This document shows positions 50,323-63,536 of a stretch of 64,000 nucleotides of DNA, piece after piece; positions within the stretch are counted from its first letter, which is position 1; every line of letters starts with the position of its first letter. The position numbers and the translations under genes were made by a program. Source of the DNA: Rhabditophanes sp. KR3021 (Eukaryota; Nematoda; Chromadorea; Rhabditida; Alloionematidae); assembly GCA_963281155.1 (NCBI GenBank), contig CAUJLY010000006.1, positions 4,278,001 to 4,342,000 of the forward strand, read 5' to 3'. Below the pieces are notes generated by a model. That model was not told the DNA's origin and did no database searches. It worked only from the letters and a program-made list of their open reading frames with translations.

Positions 50323-52348
50323 GTTTCAGATATAATATTCAAAAGAACAAAACTATAAAAAGGATATAATTATTAATGTATTAAATTACGTTTTCTTCAA
50401 ATAATATACGTAGGTAATGAAAAATTATATTAATGTTTTTAGATAAGTTTCTAGATGAATTGTCTTTAACATTAGAAGTAAGTGTCAGATACTATAATTG
50501 TCACTAATTTGCAAAAAAGCTTATCCAGGTAACTTGATCTAAATAAGTATGTAAAAGTATGCGAATATTCGTATATTTATCAAAAATGTATATGATGGAA
50601 TATAATGTACCTTTCCTCGTTAGTAGCAAGTAATATATTATATAGAAGGAAATACCTATATCTATACGATTACTAACAAACGGCATTCTTAACACACCTG
50701 ATCTACTTAAAAATTAGTGTAGATGAGGTTACATCTAAAAAAGTTGTAGCATAATAGTTTATGATTTGCATAAAAAAGATAATTGGCAGTAGTTTAGTAT
50801 GTCATTAATTGTAATACCTATATCTAACATATTTCTGATTATATAAGCGTACAGTTTACTTAACATAAAGTTTAATATAACTAACACCTGAAACAAAAAA
50901 GATAATATTTATAAAGAAATTGTGAAGTTAGTTTAAGTAACGGAATAACTTTATATATTCCATTTGTTCTTAAATAAAACTAATAAGTTGAATATTTGAT
51001 ATGTGTAGAGAAAGACGAAGAATGTGAAAATTCGGGATATATATGCAGAGATAAACTTCAGTAGTTGATGTACGTAAAAACAGAGAAGTCTTAGATAATG
51101 CTTTACAATATTGAATATAGTACTTGACAGGAAACGTCCCAACTCTTGTGATTTATTGCGCAGTATATTTTTGTAAGGCGTTTGTTTGCAATATTTAATA
51201 TTTATCTAGATACATCCCACAATCTCCTTTATTCTATATCTATCTTTGCACTCAAATTCTCTGCAATGTAGCTGGACAGAATTTGTTTGAATAGATTGAA
51301 GCGTATGAAGAAGAAGCTGATCAGATGCAAGATAGTCTCTTAAGATATATCTTCGTTAGCCTGATTTTAAATCGCATTCAGAAGAAACTTGAAAGAAAAG
51401 TAAACATACGAGTAAGATATATTTGATAAAAACGTTTAACCAGTATATAAATAAATACATATTTTGGTAAAAATTCTATGATTGTGTGGGTGAAGAATCG
51501 GGAGTGATAAAATATATACGAAAGTCCTCCCGCATATCTTAACTTTGAAGATGCAAATTGAGTAATCGGCATATATTTATTTATATATAAAAATTAATTT
51601 AGTACAAAAACATTTGTGGAAGGTAAACACTTTAATAAAGGTATTGAGAATCTGTTTTGAATATACCAGGATATGCTTTGCTATAAAATTGTTGTAGTTA
51701 TAAAGATGGGTGTATTTATTAAGTTGCAATCACCCAGATTTGAAGAAATTGGGTCGTCTTTTACTTTGAAAAACATAAATTTAAGAATATGGCTTGAATT
51801 GAATTTCCTAAAATAAATTACGAATGTGTTGTCAAAATATGTAAGTCATAATTTTTTCTTACTTTTTTTTAAGATTTATACAAATCCTCTGGGTGCTACT
51901 ATAGTTGTACACAATCACTTCGTTCTTGAAAGTAACGCTTTTTCTCAAAGATGCAGTGTACATAGAGATAATAAATAGGTGCTTGTAAATATTAATTGGT
52001 TCAATATCTCAAATTTCAACAATTGATGAGTGTCGAAACTTTTCTACAATCATGAATTTTATTAACAAAGGAAACTTATATAGGTACATATATTTATACT
52101 GCGTAATGATTCTTATCATTTTCGTTGACAATTATAAAATCCACTAAGACTGGTCGTTATCATGTTAATAATTGCATACTATTAAAATAAATCGTTTTTT
52201 TAAATCGAAATGATGTAAAAATTAATTTTATAAACATATATGAATAGGAAATGACATCAATAATTTTACATGATAAACAAAATTAATAAAATAAAATTGT
52301 ATGGGTTAGGTTGGGGTCAAAATTTATAAAGTATCTAAAGTTTTGTAA
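50323..52348. other. Intergenic region with coding-like islands
   Basis: Upstream of troponin T. Mostly AT-rich, with short plus-strand islands flanked by splice-like signals: 50443-50477 (TTTTTAG before, GTAAGTG after), 51295-51399 and 51874-51978 (ends in TAG). They can be joined in phase, but each is short and could be chance. Muscle enhancers for troponin T are an alternative reading. No gene is called. Confidence 0.3.
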
Positions 52349-53800
52349 TTATTTTGGTTCAAAAGCAGCGTCCTCATCCAGAAATACATTTAACAAATGA
52401 CGATGTTTAAAATATAATCCAATTCGGTCACGACCATACTCAGTAAATCCAAAGCCAACTGGTGAAACATGAACTTGAAGCAGTCCCCAAATACCCCAAA
52501 ATAAATGAGAGATTGGCACGAATGGCATTGTTTCTTTCAACATTTTTTCGGACTCTTTTGTTAAATCCTCATCATTCAAGTTGGGATTGATTTCGTAAGC
52601 ATAACTAATAAAAAAGTTCTTCATTTTGTCGTCTACTGGAAAATTTTCTTCCGTAATCATGTAATGTGGGTAATGGTCGATATCGTAATTGATGGAATAT
52701 TCCACAAAATGATTAGCGAAGTCGAAACCGCGATAGTTATACGATGCATACTCAAAATCAATCAAAACTAGTTTAGGATCGTACGGATTGAATGCACGTA
52801 GCTGGTTTTTCCGATAAGCACTTTCATCTCCGATCGAACCTTGTCTAATGTTACCAGACGATGATTTCGGTAATAAAATATTGCCGGGATTTAAATCATT
52901 ATGCCCGAACACTACATTACTTTGACAATTACTTAATAACGATGCTAGTTTTTTAACTTCGTCCCATATCATTCCGTACGTCAGTCCTTCGGGCATCCAT
53001 TCTTGAAATTTTTCAGGAGATGAGACAATCTCATCAATACCAACTGATGAAAATAATTGGGTAATCCATCTTTCCATAGCATCGCACAAGTAATCCGGTT
53101 CTTTCCAAATGGGTACATCGAGTAAATGGACACGGGAAAGTCTTTTGGCGATCTTATTTGATATGGCCGGCATTGAAATTTCCTTTGCTGTTAATGGTCT
53201 AGAAGGTATATACTCTTCTAATCGTCCTCCGCTGAATATTCCATAAAGCATAGGGCCAAGATGTCTTTCTGACAAAAGAGTAAAAATTACTGATTCAGCA
53301 ACAAGATGATTTTCCGTTTCCGGATTAAAATAAACTCTGAGAAGCACTTTGTCTGGTTCATTCTTAAGAGTAGGTCTTGTTTCAGCTAAACGGCATAAAA
53401 ACAACAAATTAGACATTCCACCCCTGTGAAAAAGTAAAAACGTTAAATTTATTCAAACAAATTAGATTAGTTTTAAATGTCACTTACTTCACTCGTTCAA
53501 CTCGGATTTCATCCAAACTAGCCAACTTCCAAGCTCCGCCAAGAAATCGAGCACATAAATCATATGTTTTTTGCTTAAACTCTAAAACCGAATTTGGTTC
53601 CGCGTTTGGGTCCATTGCTGACAATATCTCTTTCATTCCCTTGAGATGAACTGCATCTGGAACAATGGATTTGTCATGCCGGTGACGATGGTATGAATTT
53701 GAACTGAAAATAGTCAAAATTAAATTCAAGCCAAATCACAATTAATTAATAAATAATTTAAAACCTACTTTTCCGACGATTCTACGGGCATTTTTTTCAT
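52349..53800 (-). CDS. Choline/ethanolamine kinase
   Basis: Cytosolic kinase that makes phosphocholine or phosphoethanolamine, the first step of the Kennedy pathway. Three exons: 53800-53769, 53703-53488 and 53423-52349, giving 440 residues, the usual size for nematode CKA enzymes. The nucleotide-binding GGMSNLLF is formed across intron 2. The catalytic Brenner motif GHNDLNPGNIL (H257, D259) and the choline-kinase motif LIDFEYASYNYRGFDFANHF (D305) are intact. WGIWGLLQ near the C-terminus is also family-typical. Exon 1 encodes only ten codons plus two bases, found by phase. The loop after the Brenner motif (about 267-290) is polar and longer than in many homologues. CKA or CKB type is not resolved; GGMSN favours a choline-type enzyme. 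Confidence 0.93.
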
Positions 53801-55038
53801 TTTAATCTCTTTCAAATATCAATTTGATATCAGGGTAATGATATATTAACTGCCTAAAAATTAAAATTTGATATAAAAATAATTATTTGATGTATTTGAC
53901 AAAAAATAAGTAGCTAAAGCCACAAAATGCAACAGATGTATCTACTTACTATTCCTAGACTAAAAACAGAGATAAAGCCGATGAAAAGCTATTATTTGGT
54001 TGGGTAAGAAATGTTTTCTATATATTACTTAAACTTAAAGTACACTAGCATTATGACTGACAAATATATTTGCTAAACATGTAGATATATTGCCAATAAA
54101 AACTTTGTTTCTTTTATATAATTAAACTTTTTAACTCCAGACCCAAAAAATGCTAGCTCACATTTTAGATACGTCAATTTAGTGAAGATATGAAAAATGA
54201 TGACAGTCGTCGTTTTTTAAAAGTTAGCTCACAAAAGTGAAGTATGTAACATTAATTTGAAAAACATGCAATTTAAATCAATTTTAAGAGGCTAAAAGCA
54301 TACAAGAATACATCAACACAACAATATAAATAACTAAAAAATGGGCCTACATTAGAAAGTGGGAGAACTTGTTCCTGAGAATGTTGCTTCCATGGCATTG
54401 TCATGGTGGTTGTTTGGTATGTGTGTGTTTTTGGCATCTATATAAATAAACATTTATAAAAATATATCATGTTTGTTTAGATGAACAAGTCAATAAGCTT
54501 AACAATGATAAAGTCCGGCAAATCCCATTTACAGAGAAAAGAAACCGTCTAACAACATGTAATTTGTATCAATTTTACTCAGAAACTTAAGGACACTAAA
54601 TAAATATTTGATTTCCTTTATTAATCTGTATATAAATGTTTTAACTCTTTTTAGTGCATTTACGTCATTTTCCAATTCCATCAAATGTACGTATGTGTAT
54701 AAGCATTTATTTTTAGTTCATAGATGATTGTGTAAATGATCGGCGAATGTATCAAATAGTTGAAAATGTAACACTGATCGCGCTAGGATTGCAAATGTTG
54801 GTATGAGCTCTTTTCCAAATGTTCTCGGTGAATTGATAATAGTTTGTTGCATATTAAAGATTGAAATTTAGTCTCCTTCTGATTGTAAATAAAGTATAAA
54901 TAAGTATTGTTGTGAACCAATCATTTAATTTCATGCTACTGATTATAATGTTACTAATATCGAACTACCTAAATTAAACAATTATTTCGTTATTAAGCTG
55001 ATTTAAAATATACTAAATATTGTACTTGTTTAGGTAAC
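53801..55038. other. Divergent upstream region, choline kinase and mitofilin
   Basis: About 1.2 kb between divergently transcribed genes. A short ATG-led stretch at 54390-54416 followed by GTATGTG could be a 5' exon of the mitofilin gene, but it encodes no Arg-rich presequence. Otherwise nothing is recognised. TTGTTTAG ends at 55033, five bases before the mitofilin ATG. Confidence 0.4.
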
Positions 55039-57036
55039 ATGAAGAAACTATTGGTTGCAGCTGGTGTAGCCGGTACTGCCGTAGGAGGAACTGTAGTTGT
55101 AGCTTCCAAAGACAAGGCTTTCCGTGAAAAAGTGGAAACGACCATTCCTCAATCCAAGTCGCTTTTTAAGGCTGTATTGGGTGACTCAGAGTAAGTATTA
55201 GAATGTTATGCTTATCCTGTTATATGTACTTTTAGACCAGTTGTTGTCCACAGACCAGCTCCAAAACTTGCACCAGTTGTGGTTCAAAAGACGGTCTCAC
55301 AAGACCTTGCCCCTCTTCCGAAAAAGAAACCTGTCGATGTTTCCCCAGTTGATGTCAAATCAGTCCCAAAAGTAGCACAGGCTCCTCTCAAACCGGTGAT
55401 CCTTGAAGATGCTTCTGCCATTGAAAATGCCAGATTACAAAGGAAGCTTATGGGAGCATTGGACGATGCCCAACATAAAGTGCAACAAGCCACCAGTTCT
55501 ACCTTTTTTACCATTGAAAAAATCAAGAACCACACAGTTGCCTTGAAGACAGCTATTGACAATGGCGTAAATGGCGATTGGAACGCTGTTACAGCTACCA
55601 TGAAAGAGATTGAAGACCAACAAGCAAAAGACAGAAATTTTGAAACTGATGCCCTAAACTATATCACATCACTTGAAACAATTATTGAGGAAGGAAAAGC
55701 TAGGCCAGAAACTGCCAGAAACCCATTGCTTTTAAATTGTAAAGAAACCGCTAACAAAATGAAATCTGAAATGAACAGAGTTAAGATTTTAGTCAACAGA
55801 GAGAAGAATGAAATAAACGTCTTGGACAATTATAAAGACCTTATCGAGAAGAGTAGACAAGAATTCTGGAAAGAAGTCCATGCCGTGGCACCAGATGTTG
55901 ACTTGAGCGCTGTCGGAAACACATTGAGTGAAAAGGAATTGAATAATTTGCTTGTTCATGCTCATTTAAAGAATGAAAAATTAAGAAACAGATTAATTGA
56001 ACAAGAACTCCGTGAACAACAAAATGTTGCCAGAGCTCTTGAAAAACAAAGAGAAGCTGACGAAGTTTTGTTAAGAGAAAAGCTTTATGCCAGAATTGCT
56101 GAAATTGAGCAGTCAAATGCTTACGACAGAGAAGCTCAAATTGCTAAATTAAATGCTGAATTTGAAAAAGGACTCGAAAAGCGACTTGAAAGAGAAAAAA
56201 TAGTTCACTCCGATCATTTGGAGAAGGTCATTCGTACACAAAAGCAAATTTACGATATCGAGCATTCTGAGAAAGTTACCGAGGCCGTACTTGCTGAAAG
56301 AAAAAAACATGGCGAAGAATTTGAACTTGCCATATCTCAATTGGAAGGTATTGAACATGCTTTGGACAAGAGAGCACTCTTGGACATTGAAAATAGAAGA
56401 GCTAAACAATGCTGGATTGCATGCCAAAACTTGTTGGAGTCAATTCAATATGGCATCAAGTCAGGTGATTCTGTTGAAAGCAGAAGAAAGCCACTTCAAA
56501 AGGAAATTGAAGTTATTAAGGATTCGGGAAAAGGAGATGCCTTTATTGAGACTATTTTGAACACTTTCAACGATGAAGCTTTGAAGACTGGAGTATATAC
56601 TGCTCAAGATCTGAAGAATAGATTCAAGACTGCAAGTTCATTTATTATCATTTGTATTTATTTGACTGTTATATTTTAGGTTTACAAAGTAGCAAGAAGA
56701 GTCGCTAAAGTTGACGAAAATGGTGGATCCCTTTTCAAGTATCTTTCATCGTATGTTCAATCACTCTTCATGTTTGAATTAGGTGGTGAGTATTCACCCA
56801 AAGAAAAAGTTGACGTCAACAATCTTAACACATACGACATCTTGGAACGTGCTCAACACTTCGTCAACAAAGGAGACTTTGACAATGCCATCAAGCTTAC
56901 CCAATTGTTGACTGGAGAATCACGAGCCGTCGCCAACAGCTGGATCAAGGATGCCCAATCGTTTTTGGAAACACACTTTTTAGCTCAATTACTTGCTGCT
57001 AGAAGTGTTGTCATCAGTGCATGCTCAGTATATTAG
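55039..57036 (+). CDS. immt-1: MIC60/mitofilin, MICOS core subunit
   Basis: Inner mitochondrial membrane protein that builds crista junctions. Three exons: 55039-55190, 55236-56631 and 56680-57036, giving 634 residues, close to nematode IMMT proteins. A hydrophobic segment is near the N-terminus (VAAGVAGTAVGGTVVVA). A Pro/Val/Lys-rich linker and a long coiled-coil region follow (about 100-450, with LRNRLIEQELREQQ). The conserved mitofilin domain runs from VYKVARRVA through YDILERAQHFVNKGDFDNAI to the end. The second intron begins GCAAGT and ends TTTTAG; only this GC-AG reading keeps the frame. No classical presequence is visible, so a further 5' exon may be missing. C. elegans has two paralogues (immt-1 and immt-2) and the assignment between them is tentative. 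Confidence 0.88.
56632..56679 (+). other. GC-AG intron in mitofilin
   Basis: A 48-bp intron with donor ACT|GCAAGT and acceptor ATATTTTAG|GTT, phase 0. The next GT, two bases later in the donor, would put the last exon out of frame, and that exon is clearly mitofilin domain. Confidence 0.75.
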
Positions 57037-57286
57037 GACCAAGATTAATCATTATAAAATGTATCGCATTTTTATTTGAATAGAAACTTTATAAAATTTT
57101 ATTATCATTGCTTTGTATGTCAATTAAAAGGATAAAAATAACAATAAAGTGATTTTTAAAGTGAAAATCTTTTTGTATCTTGGAGTATATAGTCGTAAAT
57201 ATCTATTATGTAAGAATAATTTGGGTACTTTCTAAAACTAATAATACGTTTAGAATTATGTATATCTATTTTGGATTGCAATATTA

Positions 57287-60200
57287 TTACTGAAATTTGA
57301 CAAAGTTAAGTGGAAAATAGAAGGGGGTTTTGTCGGCGCTACTTTCGATAAACCCACGACCCCAGCTTCCATCAGTTGAATCAACAACGACCAATTTGTC
57401 GCCCTTCTTAAACGGAAGTTCGTCGTTACTTCGTGGTTCAAAGTCATACTGAGCAATGGCAATTAAATGCTTCTCTTGGCTTGCAATTACTCCAGAACTA
57501 TTGAACACTTCGTCCACGACATCTTTGGCTTTTGATTTGCAATCTGTAATATAAAGTGTTAAAAATCATTTAATAATCCGTTATACCTGAAATCGACATG
57601 GTATTCGTAAAACTATTTTCTAAGTCATTTAATGTAGACGTTGTTGACAATCCATTCTTGGAAACACTTGTTGACAACCCATTCTTTGAGCCGCTTGTTG
57701 ACAACCTATTCTTGGAAACACTCGCTGACAAAGGAGCTGCACTCTTTGTGGATTCAATAATTGACAACAAAGCCTTTGGAATCAAAATTACATGTCCTTT
57801 GTGGTTAACTTTGGTTTGCATCTCCAATTGATCGATGACTGGCAAAATAGTACCTTGTTTTACAACATGATTTTCGTTCAAATGTTCATACTTCCATGGA
57901 GTCAACAACTTGGCTTCACAAATCATGTCTTCCACAAAAACGGGTTCCATTGATGGTGTTGAAGCTAAGTCTTTAGCAACAATTGGATTGTCAAAACCTA
58001 ACTCTTCCTTCTTTTGAAAGTTAGTTTCAAAACTATTTGATTTTGGCGTGTCGAACTTGGACTTTATTTGGCTCAACAAAATGTAGTCAATGTGAAAACC
58101 TGGCAGAGGTTCAAAGAATGAAGCTGGAAAGTATCCGACTTTATTATCTAATACTCCATAAATCCATCCATCTGTTACACTGGTCTTACTGAACATTTTG
58201 TCATTCACTTTAAATGAAATCGAATCCTTTTCATTTTCAGGAGCAGAATAGTCATGCATAGCAATGTAAGCTACATATTCATTTTCTGGTTCAAAAGTTG
58301 CTGTGAATTTTGACGTATCGTTACCAAATTCTTGGCTGAATCCATTTTTATTGGGCTGAGTGTCGAGGAATGGATCATAGGCGGTACTGCCATCATTGAA
58401 ATTAGAATCAAAGCCAAATTCTTTGCCTGCATTTTCCTTAACCATTGTATTGTTATGGAAATTATCTACCGGTTGTTTGCTGGCGACATGCTCATTTAAA
58501 GACCAAGCATCTCCAGAAGTAGTCTTAGACATACTTGTCTTGAAAGGGTCTTCAAATTCGTCATTTTTTAGGGGAGAGGATGCATTAAATGGATCGAATG
58601 CTTGTTCAGAATTTTCATACTGCGCAGCATTAGCAAAGGGATCAACTGTTTGATCAAAATCATTTACAAGTGATGTTTGTTTCATATTTTCACTAATTGA
58701 ATGACTTTGAGGAACATAATTTGGGAATGCACACAAAGGTTGTCCATTTTTAAGAGCTTCGTATTGCTTTTCAAGCAATATCATTCCAAGTGCAGTTCCC
58801 TTTGTATTGACTAGGTTGTATTTCTTCATGTATTCTTCAGCAGCTACCATTAATGTGCTGTTAAGCGTTGAAAACTTTTGGGAATTCTAAAAAGGATGAA
58901 TTAATGGTGCATTAAATGAAAAGCGTACTTCTTTTTCTAGTTGGCAGGCTTTGGCTTCAAAGATATCTTGGTTACTGGCAACCTCTTTCAATGCTTGAAT
59001 CTCATACGTGAAATGGTCAATGTCTGCAGCTAATTGAGATTTAGCTTCCTCAAGTTGCATGCATTGGGGATTTGCGGCATATCGTGATTTGAGCTGTAAC
59101 ATCTCATGGGAATGAGCTGCTGTTTCTCTGGCTAAAGAATGGATGTCTTTAGTATACTTTTCAATTTCGGCAATTGTCTTTTCATACTGAGATTTGGCTT
59201 CCGTATGAGTTTGTGTCATGTTTCGGAAAATTGCCGCATCGGTTTCGAAGTCAATTGTCAAAGCTTTACAAGATTCTTCAAAACCTTGCAATGTAAACTC
59301 TTGCTTTTCAACCTCATGTTCATAGGTCAACTTCTCTTCATTTAGATGCTCCATCAATCTAGTAAGATCAGCCTTCTTACCTTCTAACTCTTTGATTTCT
59401 AGGATAGCTTTTTCTTGTTGTCTGCATTTCTCGTAAACTTCTTGCTCCTGCTGTCTTTTCATTCTTTCCTCCTCTTCTTTGCGCATGATTTCAGTCCTTC
59501 TTATCTGCTCTTGTTCGAGGAGTGCTTCGCGGCGTGGCTGTAAGATTGCTTCACTTCTCTTCAAGCTGTCCATTCTTTTTTCCTCGAAGGTCATTCCACC
59601 AATAGATGTTTGCACATTTTGGACGGTTGCCGGACTGTAAGTTGTTTGCACTCCAGTAATTATTGAAATCAATTCGTTTGGTAATTTAGAAGGCAAGCTA
59701 TAACCTTCAGCCAACTTTTCAGCCATAAATATTGCAGCAATAAACCGGCCTCTGGAAATTGTTCCTGCGCCACATGTGTATTCCCATACCTTGGCCAAAG
59801 TGTGTGTAGGCAAGTTTGATTCACGCAAAACTTTGGTAACAATGCCCTGGTCTAAGAAATCGTTTCTCATGATATCAAGTTGATTGAATCGTTGGGCATA
59901 TCTGGCACGAAGATGAGCTGGCAAATTCCAATCCTCACCGGATCTTCTTTCATTATAAGAAGACCCAGTATGAGAAGGAGTCATGGCTGCCGGTGGTGGT
60001 AGCATTGAAGCCTGTTGTGCCATTTGTATCTTAGGATAGAAAGATTCCAACATTATGACGGGAACTTTTCTCCATTTATCATCTAATGGGTGGGTAGCAG
60101 CATAACCTTGCGCAATTGCTCGGCAAAGGTAAGCAAACGTTGTAAATCGAGCCCAATTAAAATTATGTCCAGCATTAAAAAAATCGGACAGAAATGCGGC

Positions 60201-60398
60201 CTGACCATTCAGTAAAAGATATTAATATTATTTGGTGTATTAAAAACATACGTTTTGGGCAACAGTCGGTGCTAGTTTAAGTTGATTGATGGCAAAGTTC
60301 ATGGCTGCCTGTATACTTATATTGGTTCCATTACCGCTATGTAAGAAGAATGTAGCATGCTCAATGTCGTGAGCTTCATTGAAAAAGCCGGAAGACAT
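57287..60398 (-). CDS. itsn-1: Short intersectin (EH, coiled coil, SH3; ITSN-1)
   Basis: Endocytic scaffold linking EH-domain partners, AP-2 and dynamin-type SH3 ligands at clathrin pits and synapses. Four exons: 60398-60252, 60200-58929, 58886-57587 and 57543-57287, giving 991 residues. Order: a degenerate first EH domain (about 1-100), a second EH domain (about 130-225, LPAHLRARYAQRFNQLD and LAKVWEYTC), a long coiled coil (about 260-480), a linker with several DPF motifs that bind AP-2 (VDPFA, FDPFN, EDPFK, YDPFL), an SH3 domain (YVAYIAMHDYSA to GYFPASFFEPL), a degenerate SH3-like stretch, three 9-residue Ser-rich repeats, and a final SH3 (AIAQYDFEPRSNDEL to FPLNFVKF). It lacks DH-PH-C2, as in the short invertebrate form. 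The EH calcium-loop acids are mostly lost. Confidence 0.88.
57643..57723 (-). repeat. 27-bp coding minisatellite in intersectin
   Basis: Three tandem 27-bp units (57643-57669, 57670-57696, 57697-57723) in frame with the intersectin gene. Each encodes a nine-residue S-x-S-K-N-x-L-S-T type repeat. The array sits in the linker before the last SH3 domain. Confidence 0.9.
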
Positions 60399-63300
60399 CT
60401 TTTTCGAATAACTATGAATATGTATGTAAGGACTTTTATTCTAAAATGTGATATTCAATGAATCGGCATGGGTTAGATTGGTTACTTGTAATGTCGATAA
60501 GGGCAAAACATCTGGTCAAGAAACGGTGCATAAACATTGGAAAAGTATTTACTTTGTTTTGACGCATTATTAATCACAAATCCATGGTCCCAAATTAATG
60601 TGTTTGGATGGTGTTTAATTACAATTACTATCAAATGACCTCATCCTGTATTAAAATGTTGCTCATATGTGCATATTGCAGTTCACATGGTGCAAGTTTT
60701 ACATTTAAACTCAAGAGTTTATTTGAATGAATGTCTTTCGCCTTTATAAATTTTGGTGGTGAAACAAAATATTTACAGATCCAAATAAATAAAACAGACA
60801 CTTTTAGTTTTTGCAACGAATTGATGTAAACCATTTGATTCCAATGATTGTGTTTATATTTTGAATATATTTAGATGAAAGTATACATATTTTTACATAC
60901 TTTTATTGTAGGCACTCTTACTATTCAAATAAAAAATGTGTCTTACGACCTTTGAATAAAATTTATATCTTATACAACACATAAAAAACATTTTACACTT
61001 TGCAAAGAGAATAAAATACACTTTTGCTGATATCAGGAAAAGTGCAAATATTGTTTAAAAAATGCTTTCCATAGGAGATGGTTGTCTCTGAATACGTTTA
61101 ACACAATATTATTATCAATTGTATACAAAAGATACGGCAGGAAAGATAAGAGAAATTGGAATACGTATATTCAGATACTTTATCGCGAGGATCATAAAAA
61201 GTTGACTTGTCCGAGATAGGGCTGTGGTTTGGCAAAGATTTTATCATTTCAAAGGAGAGAAAATGATATCACATATTAAGTTTTTTTCAATTCATTATCT
61301 TACTTGTTTAAATCATGATCGTCCTAGTATACATCATTCATAAGGTTTGCAAGTGAAAGTAATTTATCATTTGGCCGAGGTTAAATAGTGCTTACTATCA
61401 TGATAACTATTCTTATTGCACCAATATAATTTAATACAGTTTATATATCAAGAACGTCTCTTTTAGAAATCAAATGTAAAACATCTTAGATAAAAAAGTC
61501 ATAATTAGTGCAAATATTTCATTCAAAGGTTGTGTCATTCATATGATAAGTTAATATATAATATAGGTACTAAATTTATTTTAAACTAATTGCTGTCATA
61601 AAATGGAATTGCTAAGCTAATAGCTTTTATATATCAGATACATATTTATCCAATGCTAGTCTCTCATTTGAATACAAATTATGCATTTTATGTTTGAATT
61701 TAAATTAATTTTAAATTGAGATAGCAAATTGTTGCTTATAATTTGCTTAAATCATACATTCTTAAATTAAAAATCAATGGATAATATTTTTATGCTTGTT
61801 TATGTTGTTAGACCATAAAAGATATTATGTGCCTAGAAAAACATGTGTCTAAAACGGCAACAGTTATTAAAAATATCTAACATTTTTGGTACCTCAAATT
61901 ATTTGACTTTAGGAATTTCATAGTAGAGTTATTTTAAGTGAAATTCCTTACATAAATCAAAACTATATGATTTATCATTCTTTAATTACTATTTGCTGGA
62001 GCATCAATCATTGTATGATGAATGCTTATACTTGCAAGTTAGCACCTATAATTTTACAAGTATGTCGATAACTCATTTTAAAAAAATTACATATACAATT
62101 TATATATGTGATTCTCTTTATCAACTTTACCTAATCATTCGTGGCTACTTGCTTTATGGACACAACAAACATTTGAACTATTATTTGTTATAAAAAGATC
62201 ATATTGAAAATTTATTTTTGTCATCGACATGTATTCAAGCGATGGTTGTAATCGCTAGATATAAATATATATCTGTTTGTATCAATTAGTTTTTGTCTGT
62301 AATTACTAAAAATAAGGAAAACTATTCATATTATCACACATTAAATTGCTTGTATTCATTAAATTTGACAGGTGTTGAATGTCTTTGCCTTTTATTTTGA
62401 GCCAGATATGCGTTACTGTGTTGATATAGGTACCAATTCTAATCTATCTATCTGTTGCCATCGTTTCTTTTGATCTAAAAACATTCCAAGTTAAAGTGTT
62501 TCTTTTGTTGCAATTAGATGAGATTTGTTTTTTGCAAAGCGACTTTTGTATAAACATAAATTACTTGTTGGATATGAATACATCTTACAAAAGCTGTTGC
62601 ACTTAAAAACAAAAAGAAAGTTGTTTATACAAATGCCGATGTAATTATTTATATCGGCTGTTGTATGTATTTATAAAAGAGGATACTTTTGTCATATTCA
62701 TATCATTCTACAATATTTATGATACGCTGACTTTAAATTGGCGGAAAAATCTTATGCTTTGAAGACGCTAAGTCATTTATTTATAAACACATTACTAGAC
62801 AAAGACTTTTAAGAGATGCATTAATCTGGTTGCTCCTTACTGACAACGATACCTCCACTACCTAAACAAAAGAGGTAAAATATTGAGGTATAAAGAGTGT
62901 CTGCTTCCTATTTTTAGGTCTCAATCCTATTTTCAGCATAAATTAGTTAGATCGTCTGGTGTTGGTACAAATGTTCTGTTTAGCAAGTCAGTAGTTGCTG
63001 ATACCATCACATTTTTTAGTTTCATTTTATTATTAGTTGAGGATAGGAGATGGTAATAGCATTTCTCTCACACTATTTAAAATTATATATGCATATTTAT
63101 TGTATACCATTTCGCATTCAGTATATTTTTATAGTTATTTTACGTTCACATTATTTTGAATAGGTTCACCCTCACATTTTGCGCAATTTTCCATTTCACA
63201 GATTTTGATCTGTCAGAACGTTCAAAACGTTTCAATTTCCACTCATCTTATACTTTGCTATGTTTTATTTAAAGCATAGTATTTACATCACTTAGTATCA

Positions 63301-63536
63301 TCATTAATCCTCACCAAAATCATCGACATCATCTCTTAATGCCTTGGTTTCATGTTTGTTTAGAAGAAAGAAATAGTGTAAGCCGATAAATTAACATGCC
63401 TCTAGTTGTGTGGACAGATTATTTTAAATTGGTACTTGCTCGCATTAATTAACTTTTTATCTATAGCATAACCACGTTCTTTGATAAGATACATGTGTTT
63501 TTACATTTATAATTTTTAGTTCAAATTGCTGTCACA
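60399..63536. other. Divergent upstream region, intersectin and ENT
   Basis: About 3.1 kb of AT-rich DNA. On the minus strand a stop-free stretch of roughly 50 codons (about 60490-60645) ends in a donor-like GTAACC and could splice in phase to a site just before the intersectin ATG. It may be a 5' exon or chance. The rest shows no gene. TTTTTAG at 63513-63519 precedes the ENT start by 17 bp and is a likely trans-splice acceptor. Confidence 0.4.
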
